Of a stretch of 64,000 bases of DNA, positions 32,931 to 44,707 are shown one piece after another; the first letter of the stretch is position 1; each line of letters begins with the position of its first letter. This stretch comes from Schistosoma haematobium (lineage: Eukaryota; Platyhelminthes; Trematoda; Strigeidida; Schistosomatidae): positions 83,772,569-83,836,568 of the forward strand of contig NC_067195.1 in assembly GCF_000699445.3 (NCBI RefSeq), given 5' to 3'. The position numbers and the translations under genes were made by a program. The notes under the pieces are model-generated. The model was not told where the DNA came from, ran no database searches, and was given only the letters and a program-made list of their open reading frames with translations.

Positions 32931-33767
32931 TTTGTCTTGATGGGTAGAAATATTTAACAAGAATTTTGTGTTGAGAAGTTTCAAATTAAATGAAATATCA
33001 CCCACAAGACATTATTGTTAGTTGCAGTGACTTAGCTTCGTTAATCAATCACCTTGATAACCGTTATTATATAAATCCCAATGGTGCTTGAAATCAGACG
33101 GGAGTGAGAAGCAGAAACTTCAGTTTGCTAGCGGATAGTACAAATAACAAAGGTACAAGCACATCGAGTGGATTTGAAGCAGAGAGGCGAACATGTGTAT
33201 GAAAGTAAATACCGAGGCGAATTAATAGTCAAATCGAATAAGGCACAGCTAGGCAAGGCAAAGGCTATTATTGGGATTCGAGCACATACATAAATGGGGA
33301 AGTGATTGACTCATCGAGCGATATTTAACCTAGAGAGAAATATATGCGTAGACTGTCACATGTGACCAAGTATACACATTTCTACAGACATGATAGTGAT
33401 CATAATAGTACAAAGAAATATGTGAATTTCTACTGTTCCAATAACATTGTCTATTAAGTAAGTTCATAAAAAGGCTTGACAAAAATTTAACCATAATCGA
33501 AATTGATTGTAGGAGAGTTGGTAGATAGTCACGGTTCGAAATGTAACATTATATAATTATTTTCGCTTATGGTATCTAGAGGCAAATAAAATGTATCACT
33601 GTACTAATGTTAAAAAACAACTAGATTTTATACAAGTTTATTTGTTATGATGAATAAGTTACAATTCACTTTGTTGTTTACAAAATGTAAAAATTCTAAG
33701 TATGATTAGAACAATTCAGTTAATAAAGAGAATTGTGTAATTCAGTGATCATATATAAATAAAAGAC
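32931..33767. other. unassigned sequence
   Basis: About 33060-33370 is less AT-rich than its surroundings and holds TTATTATATAAATCCCAATG, like a promoter or LTR, but I cannot define edges or find a second copy. Confidence 0.4.
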
Positions 33768-34080
33768 GATACTCCTCAATAGTACGTATCCACGATCCTG
33801 CTCGCGGGTTTCTCAAGATTATGGATAGATTGAAGTTAGACACTAACACTATTGTATGCAAGCTTAGCGGTCTAGAGATTAAGCGTTTGCGCGTGAGACC
33901 GAAGGTCCTGGCTTCAAGTCTTTTATGCGGGATCGTGGATGTACACATCTGAGGAGTTCTATACTAGGAAGAATCAGCCGTCCAGTGCTCCCAGGTTTTT
34001 AATGGTAGTTCAGTTTAAATCAACTCGTGAATTCAACTGTTAAAATACTATAATCTTCACAAATTCCCATACTGGTAAAA
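33768..34080. mobile_element. family 2 SINE fold-back
   Basis: A short minus-strand hammerhead/head remnant (about 33768-33810) followed by a plus-strand unit from the leader to the tail. The hammerhead on the plus strand has CTGAGGA but lacks GAAAC. Confidence 0.65.
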
Positions 34081-34347
34081 TTGATAACTGTCAGTAAAAA
34101 ACTTTAGTATACTTTCCACGACATGTTTAATCCAGTAGATAATAATTTAGTATATCCTATAAATGAACTACCATACTTTACTATTTAAAGATCCAATATT
34201 TAGTTAAATATTTACCTCGGAAAACTAGTTTCATCAAAGATGTAAACTAATTTAACAGAAGACTGTAACCTTTTGAATAAAGTATATCAAATCTTGGTAA
34301 TTATCATAATAAAATGATTCATTAAAATAATAACCAGTTAACTTGTT

Positions 34348-34575
34348 GAGTGCCAGCTCAGTGGTCTAGTGGTTAAGCGCTCACACGCGAGATTGACAGG
34401 TCCTGAGTTCGAATTCCGCGAGGCGGAATCGTAGGTGCGCACTGTTGAGGAGTACCACAATAGGATGGAACGGCCGTCTAGTGCTTCCAGGTTTTCCATG
34501 ATGGTCCAGCTTCAATTGAATCATGATCTCAACTAGTGAAATTACTACAATCTCCACAAAACCCCTTCTGATACT
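34348..34575 (+). mobile_element. family 2 hammerhead SINE, truncated at the tRNA-like head
   Basis: Starts one step before the A box (CAGCTCAGTGGTCTAGTGG), B box AGTTCGAATTCC, hammerhead remnant (TTGAGGA, GGATGGAAC), tail ACCCCTTCTGAT. Flanked by AGTTAACTTGTT at 34336-34347 and AGTTAACTAGTT at 34576-34587 (11 of 12 match). Confidence 0.85.
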
Positions 34576-34587
34576 AGTTAACTAGTT

Positions 34588-35086
34588 ATTTAAATACTTT
34601 TAAACAATAATTCGTTAGTACGTTAGTACTGTACTAGTTTAAATATTTCATGTAGATTATTATCATTTTACTTAGAATACTATTTACTTAATTATAGAAG
34701 TTATATTAACTACTTTACAATATTTCAAATATTATTAGGATTTCAAACGAGTTATTTGTTAAGAACTTTGTATGTTTTACACTTAACTTACGTTTTCAAC
34801 TATATGACAATCATAATATCGTCATATATTGAATGATAAAGTTGGTTGTTTTAATTAACAAGGGTCATCTATTCCCTAGATGTTTATGTACGTGCATATA
34901 GATTTTTTTGTTCAGAAAAAAAAAATGATGTAAATAATGGACTTTTTTTTTGAAAGTAAGTCAGTCACGTTTCTATCTGAGTTTTACGAGAATTTCACAT
35001 ATTGTGAATTTGTTTACTATTCTTTATTATAATAAAACTTGGTATCTATTTTAAAATTAAGAAAAATAATATTAAACTTATTTTAA
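34588..35086. other. unassigned AT-rich sequence
   Basis: Nothing recognised. Confidence 0.5.
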
Positions 35087-35472
35087 TAGTTGAGATGATG
35101 AGTCAATTAAAGCTAGACCACCATAGAACACCTGGAAGCACTGGACGGCCGTTTCATTCAAGTATGGGTTTCTTCAGAAGTGAGCATCCACGATCCTGCA
35201 TCGTAAAATTTAAACACAGGACCTATTGATCTCGTACGTGAACGCTTAACCTCTACATCACTGAGCCGGCCGATATCCAACAGTGTTAATGTCTAACTTC
35301 AATTAATCCACGAAATTGAGTGACATATCCATCATTGTCATCAGTGAGTTACTGTCTCCTAACAGACCCAGTTGAACTGAGGTGTCCCACAATAGGTGGT
35401 CTAGCTTCAATTGACTCATGATCTCAACTATTGAAATTACTATGATATCCATAAAAACCCCTTCTGATGTTA
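35087..35472. mobile_element. family 2 SINE fold-back
   Basis: A nearly full minus-strand unit (35087-35378: tail, hammerhead remnant, head, leader) is joined to a plus-strand 3' tail (about 35379-35472). Possible diverged target-site duplication: TTAAACTTATTTT on the left, TTAAATTAATTTT on the right. Confidence 0.75.
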
Positions 35473-36498
35473 AATTAATTTTGTAAAATATCTGTGTGTG
35501 AATTTCTTTGCTTTACTATATTTTTTGTATGAAAATTTATGAAATGATATAAATTGACTGTGACATCCATTTCATTGAACTGATTGATGGCTAACAGAAT
35601 TCATATAGGGATAGATGTGTTTTAATTTTAAATGGTTGAAATTAATCAACAGGATACACTGGATATTATAATAAAATATCCAGATGAAAATGTATTTCAT
35701 GACTAATTCTGTGGTCTCACTATTAATAAATATCTATTCGGATGTTTTATCTTCGGTGGCAATCTGCAGGAATCCCTGAGTCTAGGCTGAATCGCAATTG
35801 ATTGATGGCAATAGATAAATACTAGATCGATTAATACTAGGTAATCGCTCAACTTAAACCATTCTTCACTAACCTCATGTGATATTACATAGAATAATAT
35901 ACTGTACACAACAAAACATTCTTATCTATATAAACGATATAGTATTTTGATTTGCTTGAAAGGATTTTGTACAGATTAGTTTAATTTATAGGTTGTATTT
36001 ATCATAGGCTAATCTCAGTCGGTGTACTGGTGAAAACCAAGGAAACAAGAATAGCTATCTTGTTTTAGTAAAGAATTCTTATATAGGATGCATTCATGAC
36101 CGCTCCAGGAACCGGGTGTAGAATTTTCAGATAGAGCACCGGACGCTTAATCTTTGAAATCATTGAGTTGAAGTCTAGTGGTTCAAATCCAAAGTCAGTC
36201 AGTTAATTGCATAAAGCAACAATCGTCCAATACCTCTGTGGACAACTGTTTCACTTCTGACGTGTCAGATATCATGTGGTCACGACTTCTAACGACAACA
36301 TTCCGAACGTCTTGAAGTGAGTTACTAACAAGCTAACTATTATAGTTTAATTTATGGGGTTCTATAACAAGTAGTGCTTTCTTTCTGCTTCGGAGTTCCA
36401 TACAAAGCAGAAACAGATATTTGATGCATCTTAGTTCTCAATGATGCACCAGCCGAGATCAATCTGTAAAAAAACACAATCTATGAACTTAATATGAT
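35473..36498. other. mostly unassigned sequence
   Basis: About 36130-36200 has a tRNA-like spacing of ATAGAGCACCGG and GTGGTTCAAATCC and could be another SINE head. No hammerhead is seen next to it. Confidence 0.4.
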
Positions 36499-36516
36499 TT
36501 CAAACTATCTGTATAA

Positions 36517-36772
36517 GGCTTGTGGAGATTATTAAGTTTTTGATTGAGATCATGAACTGATTATTGTTAGATTACGATTGAAACTATGGAAGCACAGGGT
36601 AATCATTTCGTCCTATTGTGGAACTCCTCAGCAATGCTCATCGTTGGGTTTGAGTCCCGCGAGCTGGATCGTGGATGTGCACTTCTGAGGAAACCCATAC
36701 TTGAACGAAACGGCCGTCCAGTGCATCCAGGCTTTCAATGGTGGTCTAACATCAATCGGTCCATGATTTTAA
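36517..36772. mobile_element. family 2 SINE fold-back flanked by target-site duplication
   Basis: Minus-strand 3' part with tail and hammerhead (36517-36642), then plus-strand from the B box (GGGTTTGAGTCCCGCGAG) through hammerhead and tail to 36772. TTCAAACTATCTGTATAA at 36499-36516 and TTCAAATTATCTGTATAA at 36773-36790 flank the composite (17 of 18). Both arms carry the 3' end of the element outward. The plus arm has CTGAGGA and GAAAC but broken stem II. Confidence 0.9.
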
Positions 36773-36790
36773 TTCAAATTATCTGTATAA

Positions 36791-37366
36791 ACTATGTATC
36801 TATATATATCTTAAAATTATCGAAAAGAAGTCGAGAAAACAATAACAACACAATCATACTGATTAGCATAATTCCCCATCTATAAAACAATGTAGTGTTT
36901 ACTTTAAGTGTAAAAATCAGTAGATTAGTCATTCAGATTAATAAATCTATTGAAGGATACTTCTTTATTTTTATTTTGAAAGAGAAATGCCATACATTGT
37001 AAATAAATCAATTTAATCTAATCATGGAATATAACTATATAACAACAATGATATCAATGAAAGGTTATTGGAAATTCATGTATTATTTATTATTATGACT
37101 GAAATATATAGATGATTTTCATTTTCATTTGTTCTTTGTATTTTTATTAATATTTTCTTCTTTTATTAACAGTAAAAGAACAAGAAAACAAAACAAATAG
37201 AAGAAGTGATATAAAGGTTTTCTTTTATGATTATTTTTCTCTATCTCTATCTCTCGCTCATTTCTCTTCTTCTTCTCCTTCTTCTTCTCGTTAAAATTCA
37301 TAAATTATCTTTCGGATCAATAAATGATTACTTCAACTTGAATTTACTGTTCATCCATTCATCCAC
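36791..37366. other. unassigned AT-rich sequence
   Basis: Nothing recognised; short TTC-type run near 37265-37290. Confidence 0.5.
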
Positions 37367-37370
37367 TTAT

Positions 37371-37371
37371 C

Positions 37372-37418
<47 letters not shown>
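37371..37418. repeat. ATT microsatellite
   Basis: About fifteen uninterrupted ATT units. Confidence 0.95.
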
Positions 37419-37420
<2 letters not shown>

Positions 37421-38420
37421 TACTGCTAATCATATTCTAAGAAATAAACTATTACTTCTATTTTGTTTATGGTTGCTATGAGGAATATTTTAAAGAGCCT
37501 ATTCAATGGATATTTATGTTGTTTATCAAAGTTAAAGAATGAATCAATCCGAATTCATTCATAATTAATAATGAGAAGATGAGTAACACAAGAAATAAGT
37601 TAGCTTTAAAGAGTAAAACAATAAATCTACAATTAATATCAAATGACAAATGTATTATTACAAAATTTGATTGAAGTTAACCAATGAAATGAAATTAAAT
37701 AGTACGAATTTGAAGTGCAATATTCATTGAGGGCATCAATCCAGTTTTCATTTGTGAATTTCCATTAGTTTTAGTGGTTACAGGGGAGAAAAAAGGCTTT
37801 CATACATTAAACTTTGACGATTGTATAATTAAAATCAGTTTAAGTTAAAGATCACTTTTAAATTACTGAAAAAGTTAGTAAAATAGTAAGTTTTCAGAAT
37901 TTAATCATTAGGATCAATTGGCAGTACACAAAAATATCTTTGTATCGACCTTTGAGCACTTTTACACTGTTAACCTTTTTTTTTCAATGACATAAACTTT
38001 TATATACTAATGTATATAGTTGAAGAATTTCAATCGGTAATTTATTGTGAAAGGACCTTCTGTAGGACGATATATTTTAACTGTTTTGCGTTAGAAAAAT
38101 GAAAGTAAATTTATAACCGATGGAGTTAAACAACATAACGAATAAGATAGTTATCACAAACGTAAGCAAAGGATAATTATTCATTGCTGTTAAGTAAATG
38201 AGGCTGAAAATACAACATAAACACGGTTGACTAATTTCATAGTTCACTAGGATTTTTGATCAAAGATAAGATTATTAGTCAAATAGACATTAATCAATTG
38301 AGTCATTAGCGGATACCATAATCTAATAACACGTGATATATAAAGAAAACTGCGTTTTTATAACTAACATCTCATTTTTAATCTTAGGATTGTTCCCAAG
38401 ATTGACTTGTCATAGATAAA
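37419..38420. other. unassigned AT-rich sequence
   Basis: Nothing recognised. Confidence 0.5.
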
Positions 38421-38424
38421 TAAT

Positions 38425-38817
38425 AGTTTGAAGATATAAGTGGCGGCCTGCTTGAATATCTGGGCTACCTGTTCCTCCGATCTAGATATTTCATCAAGTT
38501 ATCTGTTTGTTTTTTTTTAGCACATCATTATGTCTATTGTGCTCACAATCTATTCAGGCGCGTTTATGATAAATTTACAACCTTTCGCTATACGGGTTAC
38601 AAAAAGGTACAATCAGAGACATCATGGTGGCTGGCGATATGCATTGAAACGAATGAACATTAATCAAATGTGGATTACCGAACTCCAAACATCTAACGGG
38701 TCATCATTCAAAATTTATCGTCACAATCGATCAAGATATAAGAAAAGGAAACTTGTTGAAATACTTTATGCTGAGAATTCTATATTGTACCAAAAATATA
38801 ATGTTGAATAAAGCTTC

Positions 38818-38857
<40 letters not shown>

Positions 38858-38882
38858 TATTATTATTATTATTATAATATAT
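38425..38882 (+). repeat. dispersed repeat ending in AAT microsatellite
   Basis: Inverted relative of 62530-62945. Shared points are TTGAATATCTGGGCTACCTG at the left, AGAAAAGGAAAC, CTGAGAATTCTATATTGTAC and a right end of AAT repeats (38817-38850) running into ATT repeats. The 93-residue frame at 38530-38811 is not in the same frame in the other copy, so I do not call a gene. An AATAAA signal just before the tail suggests a retroposed transcript or LINE 3' end. Confidence 0.6.
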
Positions 38883-40124
38883 ATTTGTTATGGTTTGCTA
38901 ATTCTACACACACACACCCTCTCCCTCTTATTATATATGTACATGACCGAATAGTAGTACTCTAATAATTTCTCATAATTTCCATGCTATTTTAATGAAC
39001 ATATAACAGTATACTAGCTAATATTAAGGTTAAACAAACAGAAGTTAACTAAAACTTAAGTGTAAATCTTAAATTGATGCCAAAATGTAATCTAAACGGT
39101 AATATGAAATATTAATGAAATACCATTTCACAATTGATTCTTTAATCAATCCTTTCCTAATTAACATAAATATTCATTCATGATTTCACTATTTAACACA
39201 CATAATGATAAAATATCCATATCAACATCAATTGAATAAGATGATTATCTTATTAGAAATATAAAATGAATATTCAATTTTATATTAGTTTGTATTGTTT
39301 TCTTTTCTTTTCTTTTCTTCTTTAATATAATGGACACATTATTGATTTATCCTTTTTTTTTTAAAACAGAAGATAAGTAAAGTCATTCAAAAAAAAAAAA
39401 TTAAAAGAGAACAAAATTACGATGAACCATAAGTGATAGAAACTTAGCAACCAGTAGTTTAATAAAATTCATTTATTTGTTATGGTCTGCTAATTCCAAA
39501 CACACACACACACCCTCTCTTTTATTATATCTATATCGGTTTATGCTATTTGCAATGTAGCCGGATTAAAATGAAGCAATTAAGTTCAATTGTTAATCAG
39601 AATTGAGGTAAACCTAAAATAAATAATAACAAATTCATATATGACATGTCTATTTATAAATAATCACAATGTAGAAGTAGACCCTAATTTAGGTATATAT
39701 ATCTATATGTAGTAAAATACTATTCATATCTCCTTACAAAATTGATCAAAGTCCAATATGTAGATCAATTAAGAATTTAAACAAAACTAGATGCAAGTTT
39801 TAAAAGTTTATTCTAACAATACCATTAGCAAAATGATATATATATATATAGGGAAAGAGAGAGAGGGGGGAGAGAATGTAACCACTTTGTTATAAATTGT
39901 AGTAAATACTTTACTTTCATTTGGATGAAGGAATTAAATTAATTAGAATGTCACAATGATAACTTCAAGGTTGTATCTACCCCCCCCCACATTCTAGATT
40001 TTTCTTGTCATAAAACGAAGAAATAAATTTAATATAAGAAATGAAAGACAAATAACGGTTTAGAGTGAATTTTGAAATAGATAATAGAAAAAAGGAAAAA
40101 AAAGTGAAAACAAAATTACTACTA

Positions 40125-40205
<81 letters not shown>

Positions 40206-40734
40206 TCCTTATTTCTAAACGTATTAGTTACTAAAAATAAATCAAGAAAACCATTGAACTGCAACCAAATAGGAAGACGCCTCAGAGGAGAAAATCTTGT
40301 TTCCGATTACATAATTTACCAGAGTTTTACAATTGTATCCATAGTTATTTTTTTTTTCAATATCATAGAAATAGAGTATTATTGTGTTATTAAAAGAAGT
40401 TTAAACTATGTTAAGATGTGAGATAATCGTTGGAGTTAGTCAACAGGAAACTACAGGTTCAGGTTTCGTGTTATTTGCCAATGTGTTCCTATGAATATGT
40501 TTAAATGAAAATTCTAGTACAGATAGCTAGTCAAAATTGACTAACTGTTCAACAGTTGGAGTATTGAATAATCTATATTAAAAAGAAATGATTATTTATT
40601 AAATATGATAATTGAAAAATGAATTTGTTTTTTGCTAATTTCATTTTTCTATTGATTGTTCGAATCTATCAATTGATGTATAGGACTTCAAATGATCAGT
40701 CTCTTATTGGCATATGTGCATCCTGTACGGATTG
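38882..40734. other. AT-rich sequence with several simple repeats
   Basis: Two similar CACACACACACCCTCTC stretches (about 38910 and 39500), each preceded by TTTGTTATGGT(T/C)TGCTAATTC, form a local direct repeat of about 60 bp. A TA run followed by a GA patch lies at 39836-39875. No gene recognised. Confidence 0.5.
40118..40206. repeat. ACT microsatellite
   Basis: About 29 ACT units with one CCA interruption near the left end. Frames here that read poly-Leu or poly-Ser are artefacts of the repeat. Confidence 0.95.
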
Positions 40735-40975
40735 CCTCTATATTGCCTTGAGTTACAAGCATTGTAAGCATAGATGGATGGTGGCTTGTTGTGGGATCCA
40801 GGACTCGCGTTTCTTCCTGTTTAGGGACTCTTCAGTTGGATGAACCTGAGTCTGAGTCTCAAAGTGCATATCAAAACTGGGATGCAGGTACATCCAACCG
40901 ATAAGTTACAAATAGAATGAAACGCATATCCTGGATTCCACTGCTAGTCGCCAATCAATATGTGCTTATATTTTT
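40735..40975. mobile_element. family 1 (Sm-alpha-like) inverted pair
   Basis: Minus-strand hammerhead part (about 40765-40848) followed by a plus-strand hammerhead part (about 40862-40960). On the minus strand the core CTGAAGA and GAAAC are intact with stem I TCCA/TGGA, but the closing pair of stem II is lost. The plus arm core reads CCGATAA and is dead. No tRNA-like head is kept. Confidence 0.75.
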
Positions 40976-41394
40976 TATTTACTTTTTACAAATTATATGA
41001 TTAACATGAAAAGATCTCGATTTTTAAAAGAAATAAGCAAATCACTTTATTTTCAAAATCTGAATGTCATTTACTTTAATCACTGTGGTACATAAGTGTA
41101 AGAATGAGAAAATAGCGTATAACAGTAGGATAATACAGCTATTTATACTGTGATAAAACTTATCAGTTGATTATTAACACTAAGATAATCATAAATTCTA
41201 AATAATAATCCAGTATCGTTTTGATAATAGTCGTAAATTTTGTTGTAGCATAAAAAAAGGAGACTGAACTTACATTATATACAAGTGGATGAATATAAAC
41301 TAAACATTGGATCAATAAGATGAAATGACGAAACAAATAAATGTATGTAACTTCATTATTATGTTTTAACTAGTGCCATTTTATTATGAACAAT

Positions 41395-41535
41395 GATCAA
41401 GTGGATAACACGATAACAAATAGAGCAAACAGTACTTGGTTCGAATTCTAGAGTGAACATCAACTCTAAGATGAAGGTGTGTTCAGTTGATAAGTTCAAA
41501 ATAGGACGTACTGGATTCCACTGTTAGCTGTATTT
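41395..41535 (+). mobile_element. family 1 SINE, degenerate
   Basis: B box GGTTCGAATTCTAG, GTGAACATCAACTC and the tail CTGGATTCCACTGTTAGC are clear. The hammerhead core reads TTGATAA. Confidence 0.7.
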
Positions 41536-41949
41536 TATTTATTCCAAGTATAATTAGTTTAACAGTAACCTAGTTTATTAGGTGAAATAATAAGACCAGA
41601 CAAAATTTATTAAGATAACAATTAGTTTAGATAGTGAAATGATTAACTTCCCCTTCTAGTTATCTTGGTAGTAGTTTTTATCTCCTTTTTTTTAAAAGTG
41701 CTTCCAACATCCAAACCAGCCATGTATATTGAAATACTATAACTTCTACTGGACGATTTAATTACAGTTTATGGAACCTTCTAGTTATCTAATTTAAATA
41801 ATTTAACTTCGTAACTTCTATTGCCATAATTCAATTTAAAGTGGTTTGGATTTCCTTATAGTTGATATTCTTGACTTCATTAGTCTTAGTTGGTTTATGT
41901 GCTTTCTGTGTATGGATTATTTTGATACATCCATTATATTACAGGTTTT
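41536..41949. other. unassigned AT-rich sequence
   Basis: Nothing recognised. Confidence 0.5.
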
Positions 41950-42098
41950 ATAAAAATAGATGAATAGAGGTTATCAGTGGAATCTAGGATTCTCGTCTCG
42001 ACCTCTTTTAAAGCCTTATCACCTGAATTCACCTGTATCCCATTATTAATATTCACACCGTGACTGGAACCCTGTATCTTTTGCATCGAATATTCATT
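41950..42098 (-). mobile_element. family 1 SINE, degenerate
   Basis: Minus-strand tail (complement of CAGTGGAATC), hammerhead remnant and B-box region (GGAACCC on plus). Strongly decayed. Confidence 0.6.
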
Positions 42099-42844
42099 TG
42101 TTCGAAGTCCTTTAGAATTTTATCATCATACACTTAAAATTTAATTATTAATCACTCCTCACTTCAAGAAACTAAACAAGCACCTATTTAATTATCCATT
42201 ATAAAGTGTAATTAAATTTATTAATAAATCTAAATAAAATTAGTAAATTTTTCACTAAGTAAAAACTGAATCAATTTTTAGTTCGCTCTCGTCTAAATCA
42301 TTATTAAGAATGATTTAGAGAGCAAAAGCAGACAAGTCGGGGGTTGGGGGCTGGGGGCTGACAAACTCAATAGTATAATGAGTCATTTATTTATTTATTC
42401 TGTCGTATCATTTTCCGGTACTTTTAGGTCAATGAATTGATTGAGTGACTAGTTTCACTAATTTCCACTTCCTTTTTATAATTCTCATTCTCTTCCGCTT
42501 TTTCTCTATACATATTTATTCAGAATTCGTAGACCATAAAGTTTTATGAAGTTTCTAGTTGATAGAAAAACAAGCTTAACTTATAATTGGGTTTATCTTT
42601 ATAAGGAAAAGTCAAATTATGAAAAAAAAAGATAGAAAGAATAAATAACATTGACTCCGTTTCATAGAATAAAGAAAGGAACAATAGAAAATCATTTCCA
42701 AAAAAACTGTTATCTATCATATTCTTAATAGGTCATGTGTATATAAAGTTAATTGAGACATTGAATCAAGATTGGAAAATAATTAATTTGTTTCTTTTTG
42801 TATGTGTAAATTTAGTGAAAACGGAATATAAAACAAAGATTATG
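42099..42844. other. unassigned AT-rich sequence
   Basis: A short G-rich patch GGGGGTTGGGGGCTGGGGGC lies at about 42340-42359. Otherwise nothing recognised. Confidence 0.5.
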
Positions 42845-43215
42845 AGCAAAGATGGATGGAAGCTAACAGTGAAATCCAGGATGCGAGCTTTGTCTTATTT
42901 GGGACTTGTTAATTGGATGTACCTGCATCCCAGAATTGATGTTCACTACAGAGCTTGAAACCAGTACCGTTAGCTTCAAAATTCACTTAGCTACTGAGAT
43001 CTGTTAGCCAATTACTTGTGCAATGCAGTGAAGCTTTAATCCAGTTTTGCATTGTTTGGTTGAACCTTCCCATCGATGTTTAAAACGGCAATTGATAGAG
43101 TCCCGGACTAAACATCAAATCTGGGATGCAGGTACATCCAACTGACGAGTCTCAGAACTGGAGGAAACGCGCGTCCCCGATTCTATTACTAGCCATCCTC
43201 CATCTATGCTTATAA
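42845..43215. mobile_element. family 1 (Sm-alpha-like) inverted pair
   Basis: Minus-strand copy with hammerhead remnant and tRNA-like head (42845-43018), then a plus-strand copy (about 43070-43215). Outer ends GCAAAGATGGATGGAAGC and CCATCCTCCATCTATGCTT are inverted. The plus arm keeps CTGACGA and GAAAC with GCGCGTC, but stem II is mismatched; the minus arm core is TTAACAA. Confidence 0.75.
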
Positions 43216-43726
43216 TGTTTGTGACTTAACATAATATCGACCCAATTTTCACAGGATGTACATCAGCCGATATGAGACTGATCAATTGCATTCCTAAATA
43301 TCAATGGAAGCGTTCAAATAATCAATTCAAAAATGCATGACAACAAAGCTTGAATAGAAAAAAAGTTTATAATTAAATGAGAATAAATTTTAATTGATAC
43401 ATTTAAAAATGTTTATTAATAATTATTGAAATAATTTTTTGGCCAAATAACACTGTCGTGATATTCTGCTCAGTAAGTACATATGCTAATAAAGACTAGT
43501 CGAAAGGGAGTTCTTAATATTGGCGACAGGAAAATACAAACTATTGAATAAGTTGATGGTTATTTAAACACAATAATTTAGTGTATAACCTGTTGTGGTT
43601 TAAAATGAAAGTTAGCGGTTTCGAGTCCATATGTTTTAACAATAAAATGCTGGTATATTCAGCTAACAGATCTTAAATAGGAGGAGACGTTTGTTCCAAA
43701 TCTGATTGTAAAAATGATTTTATTAC
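43216..43726. other. unassigned sequence
   Basis: About 43600-43710 (GGTTTCGAGTCC, TTCAGCTAACAGATC, AATAGGAGGAGACG) is probably a very decayed family 1 copy. Nothing else recognised. Confidence 0.4.
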
Positions 43727-44325
43727 TTAGTTACTTGCTTACTTACGCCTGTTACTCCTAATGGAGTATAGGCCGCCGACCAGCATTCTACAGCACACTC
43801 TGTCATGGGCCTTCCTTTCTAGTTCTATCCACTTTTTGTTCATTCATCTCACGTCTGCCTCCATTTCTCGGTGTAATGTGTTCTTTGGTCTTCCTCTCCT
43901 CCTTTGTTTAGCTTTGAGGATTTCAAGTGAGGGATTGCCTCGTGACGTAGTTGGGTGCTTTCCTCAATATATGTCCTGTCTACTCCCAGTGCTCCTTCCT
44001 GATTTCTTCCTCCGTTAAAATCTGGTTTGTCCTCTCTCACAGTAGATTGTTGCTGATAGTGTGTGACCAATGAATCCGAAGTATTTTGTACAGACAACTG
44101 ATAATAAACACTTGTATTTTCTGGATGATGGCTTCATTGGTTCTCCAAGATTCCGCTCTATAGAATAGAACTGTTTTGACATTTGTATAGAAGATTCTGA
44201 CTTTGGTGTTGTTTGGCAGTTGTTTTGAGTTCCAGATGTTCTTCAGTTGAAAATATACTGCTCCTGCTTTGTCGATTAGCGCCTTGACATCTGTATCAGA
44301 TCCATCGTGTTCATTAATAATGCTT
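43727..44325 (-). pseudogene. RTE-like LINE RT C-terminal fragment
   Basis: Same structure as 4758-5464: from the TTAC-type tail at the left to the region before LKNIWNSKQL at the right. The minus strand keeps the QLKNIWNSKQLPNNTKVRIF and ESWRTNEAIIQKIQVFI peptides but with frameshifts (43849-44097 is in another frame). Subgroup with NIWNSKQL. Confidence 0.8.
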
Positions 44326-44565
44326 ATTTATAAAATAAGGAACGTAGAATCGTTTCTGGTCTTTCAATTCTAAACTATGTACATACAGAAATTGATAATA
44401 AGGAATAGTCAGTTATTTATTTTACAATTGAATTACATTAATAATTATTCTTTAGTTAGTCAATAATTAATCGATACTGGTTACTAAATTGAAGTGAACT
44501 TCACTTTTACAGTCAGTTATATATTGAACACTACCAAAACGTATCATATGCTTTCGCATATATTT

Positions 44566-44707
44566 TGATGGAGCTTTATTCTATGAGCTGGATGGTTTGG
44601 TTTTATTTTCTTTCACGAGTGTCTTCATTAGCACATGACCAAACCATCCAGCTCAGAGAACAATACTCCATCAAAATCATTTACTTGAGCTACAAATCTC
44701 CACCATT
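44566..44707. mobile_element. fold-back element, diverged copy
   Basis: Ends TGATGGAGCTTTATTC and the complement TACTCCATCAAAATC, then GAGCTACAAATCTCCACCAT. Arms about 35 bases. No clear target-site duplication. Confidence 0.65.

Noticed and set aside
38530..38811. 93-residue frame as a host gene
   Set aside because: The inverted relative at 62530-62945 does not keep the same reading frame, so there is no sign of protein conservation.
39977..40421. Open frames reading poly-Ser (minus) or poly-Leu (plus)
   Set aside because: Both are translations of the ACT microsatellite at 40118-40206.
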